This document shows, one piece after another, positions 43,218 to 52,354 of a stretch of DNA of 64,000 nucleotides (the stretch's first letter is position 1; each line of letters begins with the position of its first letter). Where the stretch lies: contig NZ_JAANAT010000003.1 in the NCBI RefSeq assembly GCF_011089895.1, positions 620,001 through 684,000 of the forward strand. Reading direction: 5' to 3'. This DNA is from Mucilaginibacter inviolabilis. GTDB taxonomy: Bacteria; Bacteroidota; Bacteroidia; Sphingobacteriales; Sphingobacteriaceae. The position numbers were made by a program, and so were the translations under genes. The notes under the pieces were generated by a model. The model searched no databases. It saw only the letters and a list, made by a program, of their open reading frames with translations, and was not told the DNA's origin.

Positions 43218-44777
43218 TTAGTGCGCATCAGGTATACTTACCTTTGTTGCTTTTACTTCCTTTCTTTTTTTAATGGTGATAATCACCAAGGGGATGCAGC
43301 AGGCATTTAAAATAGCCAGTAGTAAAAATGCATCCATGTAGCTTAGTAAAAAGGTTTGTCGTACTACGATGTTTTCCAGTGCGCCGATGGATTGCTGGAT
43401 AGCACGCAGGTAATTGGAGCCATGCGCCATAAAATTCTGGACAAGGGATTGCTGCCGCATGATGGTTTGCGGGTCTGAAGCGGTAACATGTGTAATTAAG
43501 GCGGTTCGGTTGGCTGCCTCGCGGTGTGCTATGTAGGTATTAATTAAAGCAATGCCGAATGAGCCACCCATTTGCCGCATCATATTATTGAGTGCCGCAC
43601 CCTGTGGTATCTCGGCCGGTTTCAATTCCGAAACGGCCAGTGCTGTTAACGGAACGATCAGCAGGGCCGCGCTAAGTCCGCGGAAGATCAGCGGAATAAA
43701 AAAGTAAGCACTCCCGGTCGCCAGGTTTGATCCCGACATGATGTACCCGAACGCTGCTGATAAGCCAAACCCTAAAATGATGAGGTATTGCGGTCGCAAA
43801 CCACTTTGCAGCATCTTGCCTAAAAAAGGCGAGATCATGGCTGCCATTAAAGTCCCGGGCAGCAGCATAGTTCCGGTTTGGAAGGCAGAGTAACCAATGA
43901 TGCGCTGTGAAAACAAAGGAAAAACGAACACATTACTAAACAATCCAAAGCCCAAAACAAAAGTCATGATGGCCGAAATGGATAAGGTAGTGCTCTTTAA
44001 CACCCGCAGGTTAATTACCGGGAAGGGGATCCGCAGTTCCCACCAGATCAGAATGGCTATTGATAATGCCGAAATGATGCTGAGTACCAGGATATAGGTT
44101 GCCGAGAACCAATCGTCGGTTTGGCCGCGCTCTAAAACTACCTGGAGCGAGCCTACGCCTACGGTAAGCAGAAAGATGCCGAGCCAGTCGATACTTCGCC
44201 CATCGGTTGATCTTTTGGTGGGCTTCAAATAGATATATGACAACAGCGCTGCCATAATCCCGATAGGGATATTGACATAAAAAATCCACTGCCATGATAA
44301 ATTATCCACAATATACCCTCCCATTACCGGGCCAATAGACGGGCCGATAATGATACCCAGGCTGAATATGCCGCTGGCGGTTGCCCGTTCTTTTGGAGGA
44401 AAAGTTTCAAAAAGGATGGATTGTGAGGTAGATAACAGCGCACCACCTCCGATACCCTGTAAAAAACGAAAGGCCACAAGCTCCCACAAATTATCCGAGA
44501 ACCCGCACATGGCCGATGCCAGTGTAAACAATAAAATAGAGCCGATGTAATATTGTTTCCGGCCAATCTTTTCGGCTAAAAAGCTGGTCATGGGGATGAT
44601 GATCACGTTGGCAATGGCGTAAGAGGTGATTACCCAGGCGGTATCTTCTAACGAAGCGCCTAAGTTTCCACTCATGGTGTTGATAGATACGTTAACGATG
44701 GTAGTATCGATCAGCTCAATAATAGTGGAGGTGATGATCGTGATAACGATGATCCATTTTCTGAAACCGGTTTCCAT
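43218..44777 (-). CDS. MFS multidrug transporter, DHA2 (EmrB/QacA) family
   Basis: A 519-residue protein with 14 predicted membrane helices. Family motifs: ELIDTTIVNVSINTM in helix 1, SFLAEKIGRKQYYIGSILLFTLASAMCG (motif A), FRFLQGIGGGALLSTSQSILFETFPPKERATASGIFSLGIIIGPSIGPVMGGYI (motifs B and C). These proton antiporters export drugs and other lipophilic compounds. No EmrA-type adaptor is encoded beside it. It is the last of three minus-strand genes (AraC regulator, flavin reductase-like, MFS) with gaps under 80 bp, so probably controlled by that regulator. Confidence 0.93.
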   Translation of the reverse strand: METGFRKWIIVITIITSTIIELIDTTIVNVSINTMSGNLGASLEDTAWVITSYAIANVIIIPMTSFLAEKIGRKQYYIGSILLFTLASAMCGFSDNLWELVAFRFLQGIGGGALLSTSQSILFETFPPKERATASGIFSLGIIIGPSIGPVMGGYIVDNLSWQWIFYVNIPIGIMAALLSYIYLKPTKRSTDGRSIDWLGIFLLTVGVGSLQVVLERGQTDDWFSATYILVLSIISALSIAILIWWELRIPFPVINLRVLKSTTLSISAIMTFVLGFGLFSNVFVFPLFSQRIIGYSAFQTGTMLLPGTLMAAMISPFLGKMLQSGLRPQYLIILGFGLSAAFGYIMSGSNLATGSAYFFIPLIFRGLSAALLIVPLTALAVSELKPAEIPQGAALNNMMRQMGGSFGIALINTYIAHREAANRTALITHVTASDPQTIMRQQSLVQNFMAHGSNYLRAIQQSIGALENIVVRQTFLLSYMDAFLLLAILNACCIPLVIITIKKRKEVKATKVSIPDAH

Positions 44778-44856
44778 AAAGGATGTATATGTATATGATT
44801 TTAAATAAACAGGAGTTTAGTCATGTATTCGAATGGAATTGCCCTAATTGGACAAT

Positions 44857-45549
44857 TCATGACCAAAAACCTTTTGCCTGGATGTTGGAATGTCCCAGGT
44901 TTCTTAATAGGGAGCGCAGCTCCACAACCAACTGGCGATTCCCTGTCAGGTAAAATGAGGTGTGTGCAGTGCAGTAACCCTGTTCTGCCAGCCAGTCGGC
45001 CAGTTCATATGGGTTGGTTAGTGTACATAGCGGCGATCGGAAATAATCTTTAACTAATTGCCCGGCGTGTTGGCTGCCCAGTAATACGGCGCCATCAAAA
45101 CGGATCCCGGGTAAGGTGAGCTGCTGTAAGGCGAGCAGGTGCCCCAAACTACTGGCATCGCCAAGGCCCACAACCAGGTTGGTGGGATGAGGTGATTGAT
45201 GCGTATCGCCTATTTTTATGTATTGAACAGCGTCGCCGGCACTAAGCTGCTTCGCCCAGTTGCTTCCACAGCCTTCGTGCGCGATATCGACGAGCAGCGA
45301 GCACGTGGCTGTTTCCGCATCCCAACCAAATGGGGTATAATCGCGGTAGCATGAGTCGCCCACCCTGAATTTAATATAAGGAATTTCGGTCCATTGGTGC
45401 ATAGCAACAAGGGGTAAATGCAGGTCGATCTCTATGATGGTAGCGGGCTCCCAAACACGCACTTCCAGCACCCGCCCGGTTTGGAGCAGCTGCGGTCCGA
45501 TGAATCTTGCCGCTTTGTTTTTGAATTGTTGTAAAATAGATGTTTCCAT
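44857..45549 (-). CDS. Siderophore-interacting / ferredoxin-reductase-like protein
   Basis: A 230-residue cytosolic protein. The N-terminal half (about 15-110) looks like the FAD-binding beta-barrel of the siderophore-interacting family (VRVWEPATIIEIDLHLP, YRDYTPFGWDAETATCSLLVDIAHEGCGSNWAKQLSAGDAVQYI). The C-terminal half is NAD(P)H-binding (VGLGDASSLGHLLAL, ending in AKGFWS). Such enzymes reduce ferric siderophores or pass electrons from NAD(P)H. It sits between an AraC gene and an MFS exporter. Confidence 0.72.
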   Translation of the reverse strand: METSILQQFKNKAARFIGPQLLQTGRVLEVRVWEPATIIEIDLHLPLVAMHQWTEIPYIKFRVGDSCYRDYTPFGWDAETATCSLLVDIAHEGCGSNWAKQLSAGDAVQYIKIGDTHQSPHPTNLVVGLGDASSLGHLLALQQLTLPGIRFDGAVLLGSQHAGQLVKDYFRSPLCTLTNPYELADWLAEQGYCTAHTSFYLTGNRQLVVELRSLLRNLGHSNIQAKGFWS

Positions 45550-45625
45550 GTAACATTTTTTTGATGGTACAAAGAAACTGGCTTTTTAAGTATAAAGAAA
45601 TGGCGGCTTTGGCGTAATGATAGGA

Positions 45626-46486
45626 CTATTTTCGGTATTGTTCCCGAAAGGCAATTGCTGAGGTGCCTGTTACTTTGCGGAACAAGCGAGAGAAATAAGA
45701 ATGATCGGTAAAGCCCAAAGTGTGGGCAATTTCTTTAACGGTAAGCTGGCTATAGTATAACAGGCGTTTGGCTTCCATGGTTACTTCCTGCTGTATCCAG
45801 TAACTTACCGGGAACCCGGTGACTTTCTTCAATGCTTCGCTTAGGTAAGCTTCGGAAACATTGAGCATGGCGGCGTAATCTGCCGGACTTTTATTGGATC
45901 GCAATTCTGCTACCAGCAGGCTTTTAAACTGACTGGTGAGCTGAGCCGGGCGGGATACTTTTAAATTTGTACCTGAATATCCGTTATAGCAGCCTGCTGC
46001 GATATTTAAAAAAGATTTTAGTAAAGCATGAATGGTTGTTGCATAAAAGGGATCGTTATCATCCTCATGATATTTTTCGAGGAGCAGCGAAAGCAGGTTT
46101 TGACACTGTCTGAGTTGGGTATCATTGAAGGTATAGGGCTGCTGAAGAAATAGCTGCCCCTCAAATACTTTCCGGCATTGGGGGGATATCAGTGAGGTAT
46201 CCACAGCAATATACCAGCCGCCAACTTCTTCACTAAGGATCCGGTGATGTACCTGCGTTGGCAGGATATAATAAAGCATTCCTCCTGATAATTGAACTTT
46301 ATTGAAATCGATCACCACAGAACCGACTCCATCTTCCAGCACAAAAAAAATATAATGATCATCCCGGTGCGCACCCAGTATAGCGGGATCACGCTCTGAT
46401 GGCTCTCCTTTTATAAAATGCTTAATGTGTAAACCCAGGCCAAGGCCGGTTTTATCCTTTAATAAATGAAGAGGGATATTGTTCAT
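45626..46486 (-). CDS. AraC-family transcriptional regulator
   Basis: A 286-residue protein. The C-terminal 100 residues are two helix-turn-helix units of the AraC/XylS type (ADYAAMLNVSEAYLSEALKKVTGFPVSYWIQQEVTMEAKRLL and TVKEIAHTLGFTDHSYFSRLFRKVTGTSAIAFREQY). The N-terminal part (about 20-130) is a cupin-like sensing domain. It probably controls the flavin reductase-like and MFS genes just downstream on the same strand; ligand unknown. Confidence 0.92.
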   Translation of the reverse strand: MNNIPLHLLKDKTGLGLGLHIKHFIKGEPSERDPAILGAHRDDHYIFFVLEDGVGSVVIDFNKVQLSGGMLYYILPTQVHHRILSEEVGGWYIAVDTSLISPQCRKVFEGQLFLQQPYTFNDTQLRQCQNLLSLLLEKYHEDDNDPFYATTIHALLKSFLNIAAGCYNGYSGTNLKVSRPAQLTSQFKSLLVAELRSNKSPADYAAMLNVSEAYLSEALKKVTGFPVSYWIQQEVTMEAKRLLYYSQLTVKEIAHTLGFTDHSYFSRLFRKVTGTSAIAFREQYRK

Positions 46487-46568
46487 TACTCAAAAGTAAT
46501 CATTTTGGATATTGATGCATGGAAAGCGCCAATTTTAGTAAATTCAATTTAGTATTTTAACCTTAAAT

Positions 46569-47021
46569 ATGATGCTTATGCTGAACGATGTATTAGCCGG
46601 TTTTTATGAACGCGACCTCCGCAAACTGATAGAGGAAGTGAACTTGTTTAAAAATGAAGAAGACCTTTGGCGAACCCAGGGCACGGTGAAAAACCCGGCC
46701 GGAAACCTGGTGTTACATCTCATCGGCGGCCTCAATCACCTTATTGGTAAAACACTTGCCAAAAGCGGTTATGTGCGTAACCGCGACGAAGAGTTTAGCC
46801 GGAAGGGTGTAAAAAGAGAAGAACTTGTAACCGGACTTGAGGAATTGATTTTGCTGATCAATCGTACCATAAAAAGCCTTACTCCGGAGCAGATGGATGG
46901 AGAGTTTCCCATCTTTTTTGACAAACCACATACGTCTGTTAGTTACGTATTAGTACAATTGATGGCCCATTTGAATTATCATTTGGGGCAGGTGAATTAT
47001 ATCAGGCGGGTGTTGGAGTAA
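46569..47021 (+). CDS. DinB-like protein (DUF1572 type)
   Basis: A 150-residue helical-bundle protein. Histidines for a metal site are in GNLVLHLIGGLNHLIGKTL and in the C-terminal VQLMAHLNYHLGQVNYIRRVL, as in the DUF1572 branch of the DinB superfamily. It may begin at either of two adjacent ATG codons. A strong terminator lies downstream. Role unknown, likely thiol-linked or detoxifying. Confidence 0.82.
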   Translation: MMLMLNDVLAGFYERDLRKLIEEVNLFKNEEDLWRTQGTVKNPAGNLVLHLIGGLNHLIGKTLAKSGYVRNRDEEFSRKGVKREELVTGLEELILLINRTIKSLTPEQMDGEFPIFFDKPHTSVSYVLVQLMAHLNYHLGQVNYIRRVLE

Positions 47022-47107
47022 CAAGGATGATATTTCAATTAACGGGCAAAAAGTATAAAGCTCGTCTATTCTCATACCGGAAACTTTCATGTATAAGTAC
47101 ATAGATC

Positions 47108-47145
47108 AAACCCCGCACTTCAGTAAAAGTGCGGGGTTTATTTTT
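47108..47145. terminator. Terminator between convergent genes
   Basis: AAACCCCGCACTT pairs with AAGTGCGGGGTTT around CAGTAA, followed by ATTTTTAT. It ends the DinB-like gene and may serve the convergent HD-Pnk gene. Confidence 0.9.
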
Positions 47146-48247
47146 ATACCACATAGGTAACCTGATGAGCTTCCCAATGCCTGGGTACCTCCAGTTTAGC
47201 TATCAGTTTTTCCATGGCGGCATGTGGTACTACGGCATCCCTGTTTTGGTTTTGCTGATGCAGCTGTGCATAAGGCACTTCGATATAAACAATATGGGTA
47301 CGGGCCTTGTATGTACTGAAAAGATCAATCAATTGCATACGCATCTGGGCGGTAGTATTGGTCGCGTTCCATACAAAGCTTTGTTGCTTGCGCAGATATA
47401 GGCGGGCCAGTTCTTTAGCTGCCTGTACTACCCGGCCGTTGCCTGCCCGATCAGTTGGCGATACACCCTGTTCATTTCTGAGTTTATCCAAAGATATCAC
47501 AGGCATATCCGGATAGGTCTTTTTAATAAAAGTATCCTTACCCGCACCGGGCAATCCGCTCAATAAAATAACCTCGAAAACAGGTTCTTCAAAAGGAACA
47601 TAATCTACATAGGCATCATCATTTTGCATATAATACCACATCGCTTCGGTTGTAGCGAACGGATGGCTTGAGCCCCAGCAGTTGTTTTCCTGGCAAAAAG
47701 CCTCAAAGCAATCTATGCGATACAGCATCTCGGCCTGATCGTCACAGATGCGACCAAGCATATCGGCCCGGGCAAGCAGCGCGAGCCATTGCGTATTTAC
47801 CTCCATACTGGCTTTGACCAGCGCTTTTAACGGATCTGGTTTCTCAAATATCCACAATGGCAGGCCGTGATACCGTACCAGCCCGCTGATCTGCTCGCGT
47901 ATGGCGAATGGGGTCGGGATAGTAGTATATAAAAGCTGCCGGGAGGTAAGCGCACCCTTGCGGGCGTGCCCGTGCGAGGTAATACTACCATCAGGCTCTA
48001 ATACAGTAGTGCTGTACTTTTCTACATCATGTAATAATGCCGATGCCCATAATATTTCCTGCTCCTGTGCTGTTAGCACCTGGTAAGATACTTGCTGCTC
48101 CAGGGAGGTTAATACCATCTGCGTATGTATGGCTACATTGCCTTCGGCATGGTAGCGTTTATCCTGTGGAACTTCGCTCATGCGTTTCACCCAGTCAAAT
48201 TGCTCCTCGAGGTAGTTCCAGTTTTTATTTTCAGTGATGGTCCACAT
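47144..48247 (-). CDS. HD-Pnk: HD phosphohydrolase fused to polynucleotide kinase
   Basis: A 367-residue two-domain protein. The HD domain (about 20-200) has histidines at 33 and 41 and the HD pair at 73-74 (LLHDVEKYST). The kinase domain (about 222-367) has a Walker A GLPGAGKDT at 231-239, then SLDKLR and a C-terminal RxxR-like lid region. This matches the HD-Pnk end-healing enzymes, biochemically known from the Bacteroidota species Runella slithyformis, which remove 2',3'-phosphates with the HD domain and phosphorylate 5'-OH ends with the kinase. The start overlaps the ligase gene by 17 bp, so ligase and healing enzyme form one unit. Confidence 0.9.
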   Translation of the reverse strand: MWTITENKNWNYLEEQFDWVKRMSEVPQDKRYHAEGNVAIHTQMVLTSLEQQVSYQVLTAQEQEILWASALLHDVEKYSTTVLEPDGSITSHGHARKGALTSRQLLYTTIPTPFAIREQISGLVRYHGLPLWIFEKPDPLKALVKASMEVNTQWLALLARADMLGRICDDQAEMLYRIDCFEAFCQENNCWGSSHPFATTEAMWYYMQNDDAYVDYVPFEEPVFEVILLSGLPGAGKDTFIKKTYPDMPVISLDKLRNEQGVSPTDRAGNGRVVQAAKELARLYLRKQQSFVWNATNTTAQMRMQLIDLFSTYKARTHIVYIEVPYAQLHQQNQNRDAVVPHAAMEKLIAKLEVPRHWEAHQVTYVV

Positions 48248-48941
48248 AGGTGCCTCCTTCGTTATTTAGTTTGGCCCGTTTCCAATGGCGTGTCCAGTGC
48301 TCATCGGTTTTCACGTGCCCTTTTCTTACATATTTAAATACATTTTGTGCAAAAGCCGTTACCGGGTAGGCGGCAGCATTGCGGGTAACAATACCTTCCA
48401 TGGTTACCGGGCTGCAAGTTGCTGCATCATACGGTTGCAGCGCGCCGGGTTTCCGGGTAATATCTATAACCTGCTGTTCAAACAATGTCTTATCGGCAGG
48501 TGGTGTAAATACCGAAATCTCGGGTACTACGGGCAGCCCCAGCATTGCCGCATAAAATTGGGTTTCATCCCAGCTTAGCCACTGATCATGCTCGCGAATG
48601 GCAAACACGTAGAAGTGGTGTTCCAGGTTGCGATATTCTATGGAATGAACCGCATAGAGATTCTCGACAAATATTTCCAGCGAGCCCAGGTCATTTCTGA
48701 CCAGCTGCCAAAACCGGCGAATACTTTCGGTCCATGGTGATATGGTTGGTGCCGCGTGTGAGCGTGCAAAGACACCATGTCGCGAAAGGCAATTGTTTTC
48801 ACCATCGAGTTTTTCGGTATGTACTAAAAGGGGAATCTTTCTAAGATGATCCCAGTAGTCGTGTTGTATCCTGTCATCGCTGGTAGTGCCGGGCGAAAAC
48901 GGGTAATGATACGTACGGCCATATTTTTGTGAAATAGCCAT
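48231..48941 (-). CDS. ATP-dependent RNA ligase partner of HD-Pnk
   Basis: A 236-residue nucleotidyltransferase. Motif I is KLDGEN, with the AMP-accepting lysine at 44; EIFVENLYAVHSIEY (motif III/IIIa type), MEGIVTRN (motif IV type) and VFKYVRKGHVK (motif V type) follow in order. It resembles the RNA_ligase family (PF09414), short of any C-terminal extension. It should seal 3'-OH/5'-phosphate ends made by HD-Pnk, whose gene overlaps it by 17 bp. A -7-like TATCTTTG lies about 125 bp upstream on the minus strand, and the palindrome of rtcB and Ro60 is absent, so it is probably regulated apart. Confidence 0.87.
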   Translation of the reverse strand: MAISQKYGRTYHYPFSPGTTSDDRIQHDYWDHLRKIPLLVHTEKLDGENNCLSRHGVFARSHAAPTISPWTESIRRFWQLVRNDLGSLEIFVENLYAVHSIEYRNLEHHFYVFAIREHDQWLSWDETQFYAAMLGLPVVPEISVFTPPADKTLFEQQVIDITRKPGALQPYDAATCSPVTMEGIVTRNAAAYPVTAFAQNVFKYVRKGHVKTDEHWTRHWKRAKLNNEGGTYVDHH

Positions 48942-49066
48942 GTTATAAAAAGTTAAGTAAAAGAAAATAGAATTTTACTCCTTCCCGGGATTGGGAAGGT
49001 CATTTAACATCAATATGCAAATGACATTACATGGCTCAAGATTTAAAGCGTTTTTTAATATGGATG

Positions 49067-49074
49067 CAAAGATA
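49067..49074 (-). promoter_or_regulatory. Predicted -7 element of the ligase/HD-Pnk operon
   Basis: On the minus strand TATCTTTG matches the Bacteroidota -7 consensus TAnnTTTG. No clear -33 TTG at the right distance was found. The leader would be about 120 nt and has the palindrome CCTTCCC-GGGATT-GGGAAGG. Confidence 0.5.
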
Positions 49075-49161
49075 ATAAATTATTATACCTGTGGAGCTTT
49101 GAAAGCCAGGTATTTGAGATGTAACTTTATTGATCGTTAAAAATTATAAACCAGTAGCCAT

Positions 49162-49623
49162 ATGCCCATAGAAGAAAAAGCCGATCTGCTGAAATTTCTC
49201 GCGCCCTTCCAACCTGATGTGCAGGAACGGGCCTTGTGGTTGCGCGATTTTGTTTGGGACCTGTTTCCACAAGCTAATGAACTCATTTATGATAATTATA
49301 ATGCGCTGGCATTTGGCTGGTCGCCAACGGAAAAAACAGGGCATACTTTCTGTACCATCGCTGTTTTTCGCACCAATAATAACCTGCAGTTTGGCTTTTA
49401 TCAGGGTGCCGGGCTTACCGATCCCGAAAAGTTACTGATAGGCAATGGCAAGCAATACCGGTACATCACTGTTCCGGATGTTAAGGCCTTTCCGGTTACT
49501 TATATCAAACAACTTTTGCAGCAGGCCTGGATCAATTCACTTAAACTGGTAAAAGATCCAAAGCAAATGATGCAAGGTGAAACTATTACCAAATCAATTT
49601 CGGCTAAGCAACGGGGAAAGTAA
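49162..49623 (+). CDS. DUF1801-type protein
   Basis: A 153-residue cytosolic protein resembling DUF1801 / YdhG-like proteins: DLFPQANELIYDNYNALAFGW, HTFCTIAVFRTNNNLQFGFYQGAGLTDPEKLLIGNGKQYRYITV. Fold is small alpha/beta, function unknown. Divergent from the RNA ligase gene with a 220-bp gap; no other partner. Confidence 0.72.
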   Translation: MPIEEKADLLKFLAPFQPDVQERALWLRDFVWDLFPQANELIYDNYNALAFGWSPTEKTGHTFCTIAVFRTNNNLQFGFYQGAGLTDPEKLLIGNGKQYRYITVPDVKAFPVTYIKQLLQQAWINSLKLVKDPKQMMQGETITKSISAKQRGK

Positions 49624-49685
49624 TTTTTCACATACATTTTGTATTGCCCCTATCCAAAGATGGTAGGTAACAACAAACACTACAT

Positions 49686-49830
49686 GATTTTTGGCTAAAG
49701 CCCATATAGTTTTACTTGATAGCCCGTTGGTTGAAACCAACGGCAATGAAAACCAATTGACTTTCTTATTCATTGCCGTCACATTTATGTGACGGATAAT
49801 CAGGGTTGCAAGTCAGGCTTTAGCCAAATC
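49686..49830. repeat. 145-bp nested inverted-repeat element upstream of the ter operon
   Basis: The outer arms are TTTTTGGCTAAAGCC and GGCTTTAGCCAAATC. Inside are hairpins CCGTTGGTTGAAACCAACGG (49724-49743) and CCGTCACATTTATGTGACGG (49776-49795), and CGGCAATGAA is inverted as TTCATTGCCG. The rest of 49624-50088 has no gene and must carry the ter promoter, which was not clearly recognised. Confidence 0.65.
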
Positions 49831-50088
49831 TGATCTTCTCAAAACTTATAGGGCTTTTTTGTGAACATTCCAACATCACTCCAGATTAAATCCCCCTGTA
49901 ACATTCCGCATTTTCCTTAGTCACAATCCTCAGATGTAACCTAACATATTTGTTATACTGTTTAGGATGCACGGATTAAAAAAGCGTATATATTAGACTA
50001 ATATTTAAAATATCAATTCACGAACAAAACAAACTTGGTCCCTGCAATATTATAGGGATGCTGAAGTTTTTAATAAAATACTTTTAAC

Positions 50089-50664
50089 ATGGCTATCAAC
50101 TTACAAAAGGGACAAAAAATAGATCTCGGTTTATCAAAAATGACAGTTGGTTTGGGCTGGAACCCGAACGAAGGTACAGGTTACGATTTTGACCTGGATG
50201 TATCGGCAATTATGATAGACGAGAACAGATTTGTACCTCAGGATGAATTTTTTGTTTTTTATAATAATGTAGATTCTCCCGATTCGGCCGTTCACCATAC
50301 CGGAGATGACCCATCAGGTGGCAACAGCGATGGCGGCGATGATGAATCCATCAATGTGGATCTGACCAGAGTAGATTCCAAGATACAGGAAATATTATTT
50401 GTAGTAACCATACATGAGGCACAACCCCGCAGGCAAAATTTTGGCCAGGTGCGCGATTCATACATCCGCATTATCGACGAGTTGACCGGCAGCGAAGTAT
50501 GTAAATATGAACTGGGTGAAGACTTTTCGATCGAGACGGCTATCGAATTTGGCAGATTATACCGTCGCGGCGGTGCCTGGAAATTTGAAGCATCGGGCGT
50601 GGGTTATAAGGAAGACCTGGCCTTCTTTTTAAGTAAATATTTTAAAGGGCAAATCATTAAGTAA
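50089..50664 (+). CDS. terD: TerD-family protein 1
   Basis: A 191-residue TerD-domain protein. Marks are MAINLQKGQKIDL, VGLGWNPNEGTGYDFDLDVSAIMID, HTGDDPSGGNSDGGDDESINVDL (acidic loop that binds Ca2+ in this family) and NFGQVRDSYIRIIDELTGSEVCKYELGEDFSIETAIEFGRLYR. TerD proteins are cytosolic stress proteins linked to tellurite, phage and oxidative resistance; precise action is unsettled. First gene of the ter operon and closest in the set to the protein at 53190. Confidence 0.95.
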   Translation: MAINLQKGQKIDLGLSKMTVGLGWNPNEGTGYDFDLDVSAIMIDENRFVPQDEFFVFYNNVDSPDSAVHHTGDDPSGGNSDGGDDESINVDLTRVDSKIQEILFVVTIHEAQPRRQNFGQVRDSYIRIIDELTGSEVCKYELGEDFSIETAIEFGRLYRRGGAWKFEASGVGYKEDLAFFLSKYFKGQIIK

Positions 50665-50763
50665 GAGCCCCCCGTCTCCTGAAGGGGATGCTTTTTTTAA
50701 TAAGAGAGTTTTAGAGCCCTTTCCTTTAGAGAGGGCAGGGTGAGGCTATTAAATTATACAACT

Positions 50764-51432
50764 ATGGCAATTAATTTAGTAAAAGGTCAAACTATTGACC
50801 TGCGTAAAAATGATAAAGGCGAGAGTTTTGATCTGTCGTCGGTTACTATTGGTTTGGGCTGGGATGTAAAGCAAAGTGGTGGTGGTGGCTTCCTGGGTAA
50901 ACTGTTTGGCGGTGGCGAAGAAGCTGAATACGATCTGGATGCCATCGCATTTCTGCTGGATAAAAATGGCAGAGTGGCCGACAGGGGGCGCTCGTTTCAA
51001 AAGCCCAATGGTAACACCGTTAGCTTGTACGAAGGCGATGTGATCTATTTCAATTCTATGCGTCACCCATCGGGTAATATCTGGTTGACTGGCGATAACC
51101 GTACCGGAGCGGGAGATGGTGACGATGAGCAGATTATCGTAAAGCTGGATTCGCTCGACCCAAAATTCGACCGGATCCTTTTCATTGTAGCTATATACCA
51201 GGGCCGCAAAAACAACCAGCATTTTGGTATGGTGGATAACGCTTTTATCCGCGCGGTGGATAACCACGGCAAAGAGATAGCCAAGTTCAGTCTCTCAGGC
51301 GATTCAACCTATAATGGCATGTGCTCCATGACCTTTGCCGAAGTTTACCGTAAAGACGGCACCTGGAAGTTCCGAGCCATTGGCGAACCGCACACTACCG
51401 ATAATTTTTTAGAACTACTTAAACAATATTAA
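50764..51432 (+). CDS. TerD-family protein 2, with Gly-rich insert
   Basis: A 222-residue TerD protein if started at the ATG at 50764 (MAINLVKGQTIDL); the longer frame from 50740 runs into the spacer and is rejected. It has a Gly-rich insertion (SGGGGFLGKLFGGGEEAEYDLDA) that the first paralogue lacks, and GDNRTGAGDGDDEQIIVKLDSLDP as acidic loop. Such variants are common as second TerD copies in ter operons. The 31-bp-plus repeat spacer before it suggests separate translation. Confidence 0.92.
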   Translation: MAINLVKGQTIDLRKNDKGESFDLSSVTIGLGWDVKQSGGGGFLGKLFGGGEEAEYDLDAIAFLLDKNGRVADRGRSFQKPNGNTVSLYEGDVIYFNSMRHPSGNIWLTGDNRTGAGDGDDEQIIVKLDSLDPKFDRILFIVAIYQGRKNNQHFGMVDNAFIRAVDNHGKEIAKFSLSGDSTYNGMCSMTFAEVYRKDGTWKFRAIGEPHTTDNFLELLKQY

Positions 51433-51440
51433 AAAAGAAG

Positions 51441-51526
51441 AGAGTCAAGAGATAAGAGTCAAGAATCAGGATAGGAAAATAAACAAACTTTTTTGTCTTA
51501 ATTCTTGACTCTTATCTCTTGACCCT
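51441..51526. repeat. Long hairpin between terD2 and the HAD gene
   Basis: Two 26-bp arms, 25 of 26 positions paired, contain AGTCAAGAGATAAGAGTCAA and its inverse; the loop is 34 nt. It could be an attenuator, an RNA-stability element or a small inserted repeat. Confidence 0.65.
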
Positions 51527-51541
51527 GTTCCCCAAAAACCT

Positions 51542-52249
51542 ATGCCTTATTACCAGCACTATTCTTTTGATCTTTGGCTAACATTGATCCGATCCAATCC
51601 TGACTATAAAACCGAGCGTACCAAAATATTTCACCGCGATTTTAATCCATCGGGTAAAAATATTGATGAAGTGGCCAAGGCATTTCGCACCGTCGACCTG
51701 ATGTGTAATGCCATTAATGAGCGTACCGGTAAGAATATAGATTCGGAAGAAATGTTCCTGATGGCGATTAGCCTGATTAATGATAATCAATTGAATTTGA
51801 ATGATATCGATACCCAAAAGCTTTATGCCGATATGGAAGCGCTGGTGTTTAACTATTTGCCTACGGTTTATGAATCTGTAACAATTGAGGTATTGGATAA
51901 TCTAAAACAAAAAAGCGGTGCCACATTTAGCTTGCTAAGCAACACTGGTTTTATAAAAGGAGCAACATTAAAAAAAGTACTGGCCAAATTAAAGATGGAT
52001 AAATACTTTGATTTTCAGCTGTACTCAGACGAGGTGAGCATGTCGAAACCAAACCTGGAGTTTTTTAATCTGATGCTTGAAAATATTAAACAGATCAATA
52101 AAGAAAAAAATATAACTTTAACGGGCATCATTCACATTGGCGATAACCCTAAGGCCGATATTGAAGGTGCCACGACGGCAGGCATAAAAAGTTTGCTTGT
52201 CAATTCAAACAACACATCCATTTCTTCATTATTAACTTATTATAGATAA
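51542..52249 (+). CDS. HAD-superfamily protein of the ter operon
   Basis: A 235-residue Rossmann-type hydrolase-like protein. Motif I is SFDLWLTLI (DxW in place of DxD), motif II SLLSNTG, motif III near SKPNLEFF and motif IV IHIGDNPKADIEGATTAGI. The nucleophile Asp is present but the usual second Asp is Trp, so phosphatase activity may be weak or different, as in dehalogenase-type members. Ter operons often carry a HAD and a phosphoribosyltransferase together, seen as a possible nucleotide-like biosynthetic module. Confidence 0.87.
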   Translation: MPYYQHYSFDLWLTLIRSNPDYKTERTKIFHRDFNPSGKNIDEVAKAFRTVDLMCNAINERTGKNIDSEEMFLMAISLINDNQLNLNDIDTQKLYADMEALVFNYLPTVYESVTIEVLDNLKQKSGATFSLLSNTGFIKGATLKKVLAKLKMDKYFDFQLYSDEVSMSKPNLEFFNLMLENIKQINKEKNITLTGIIHIGDNPKADIEGATTAGIKSLLVNSNNTSISSLLTYYR

Positions 52250-52354
52250 AAGGATTTTTGGAACAAAGAACAAAGATTTTTGGAGCAAGGATTTTTTGAC
52301 TTACAGAATAAAGAAATCACTAATTCACTAAATCATTAATTCAATAATTGCTTA

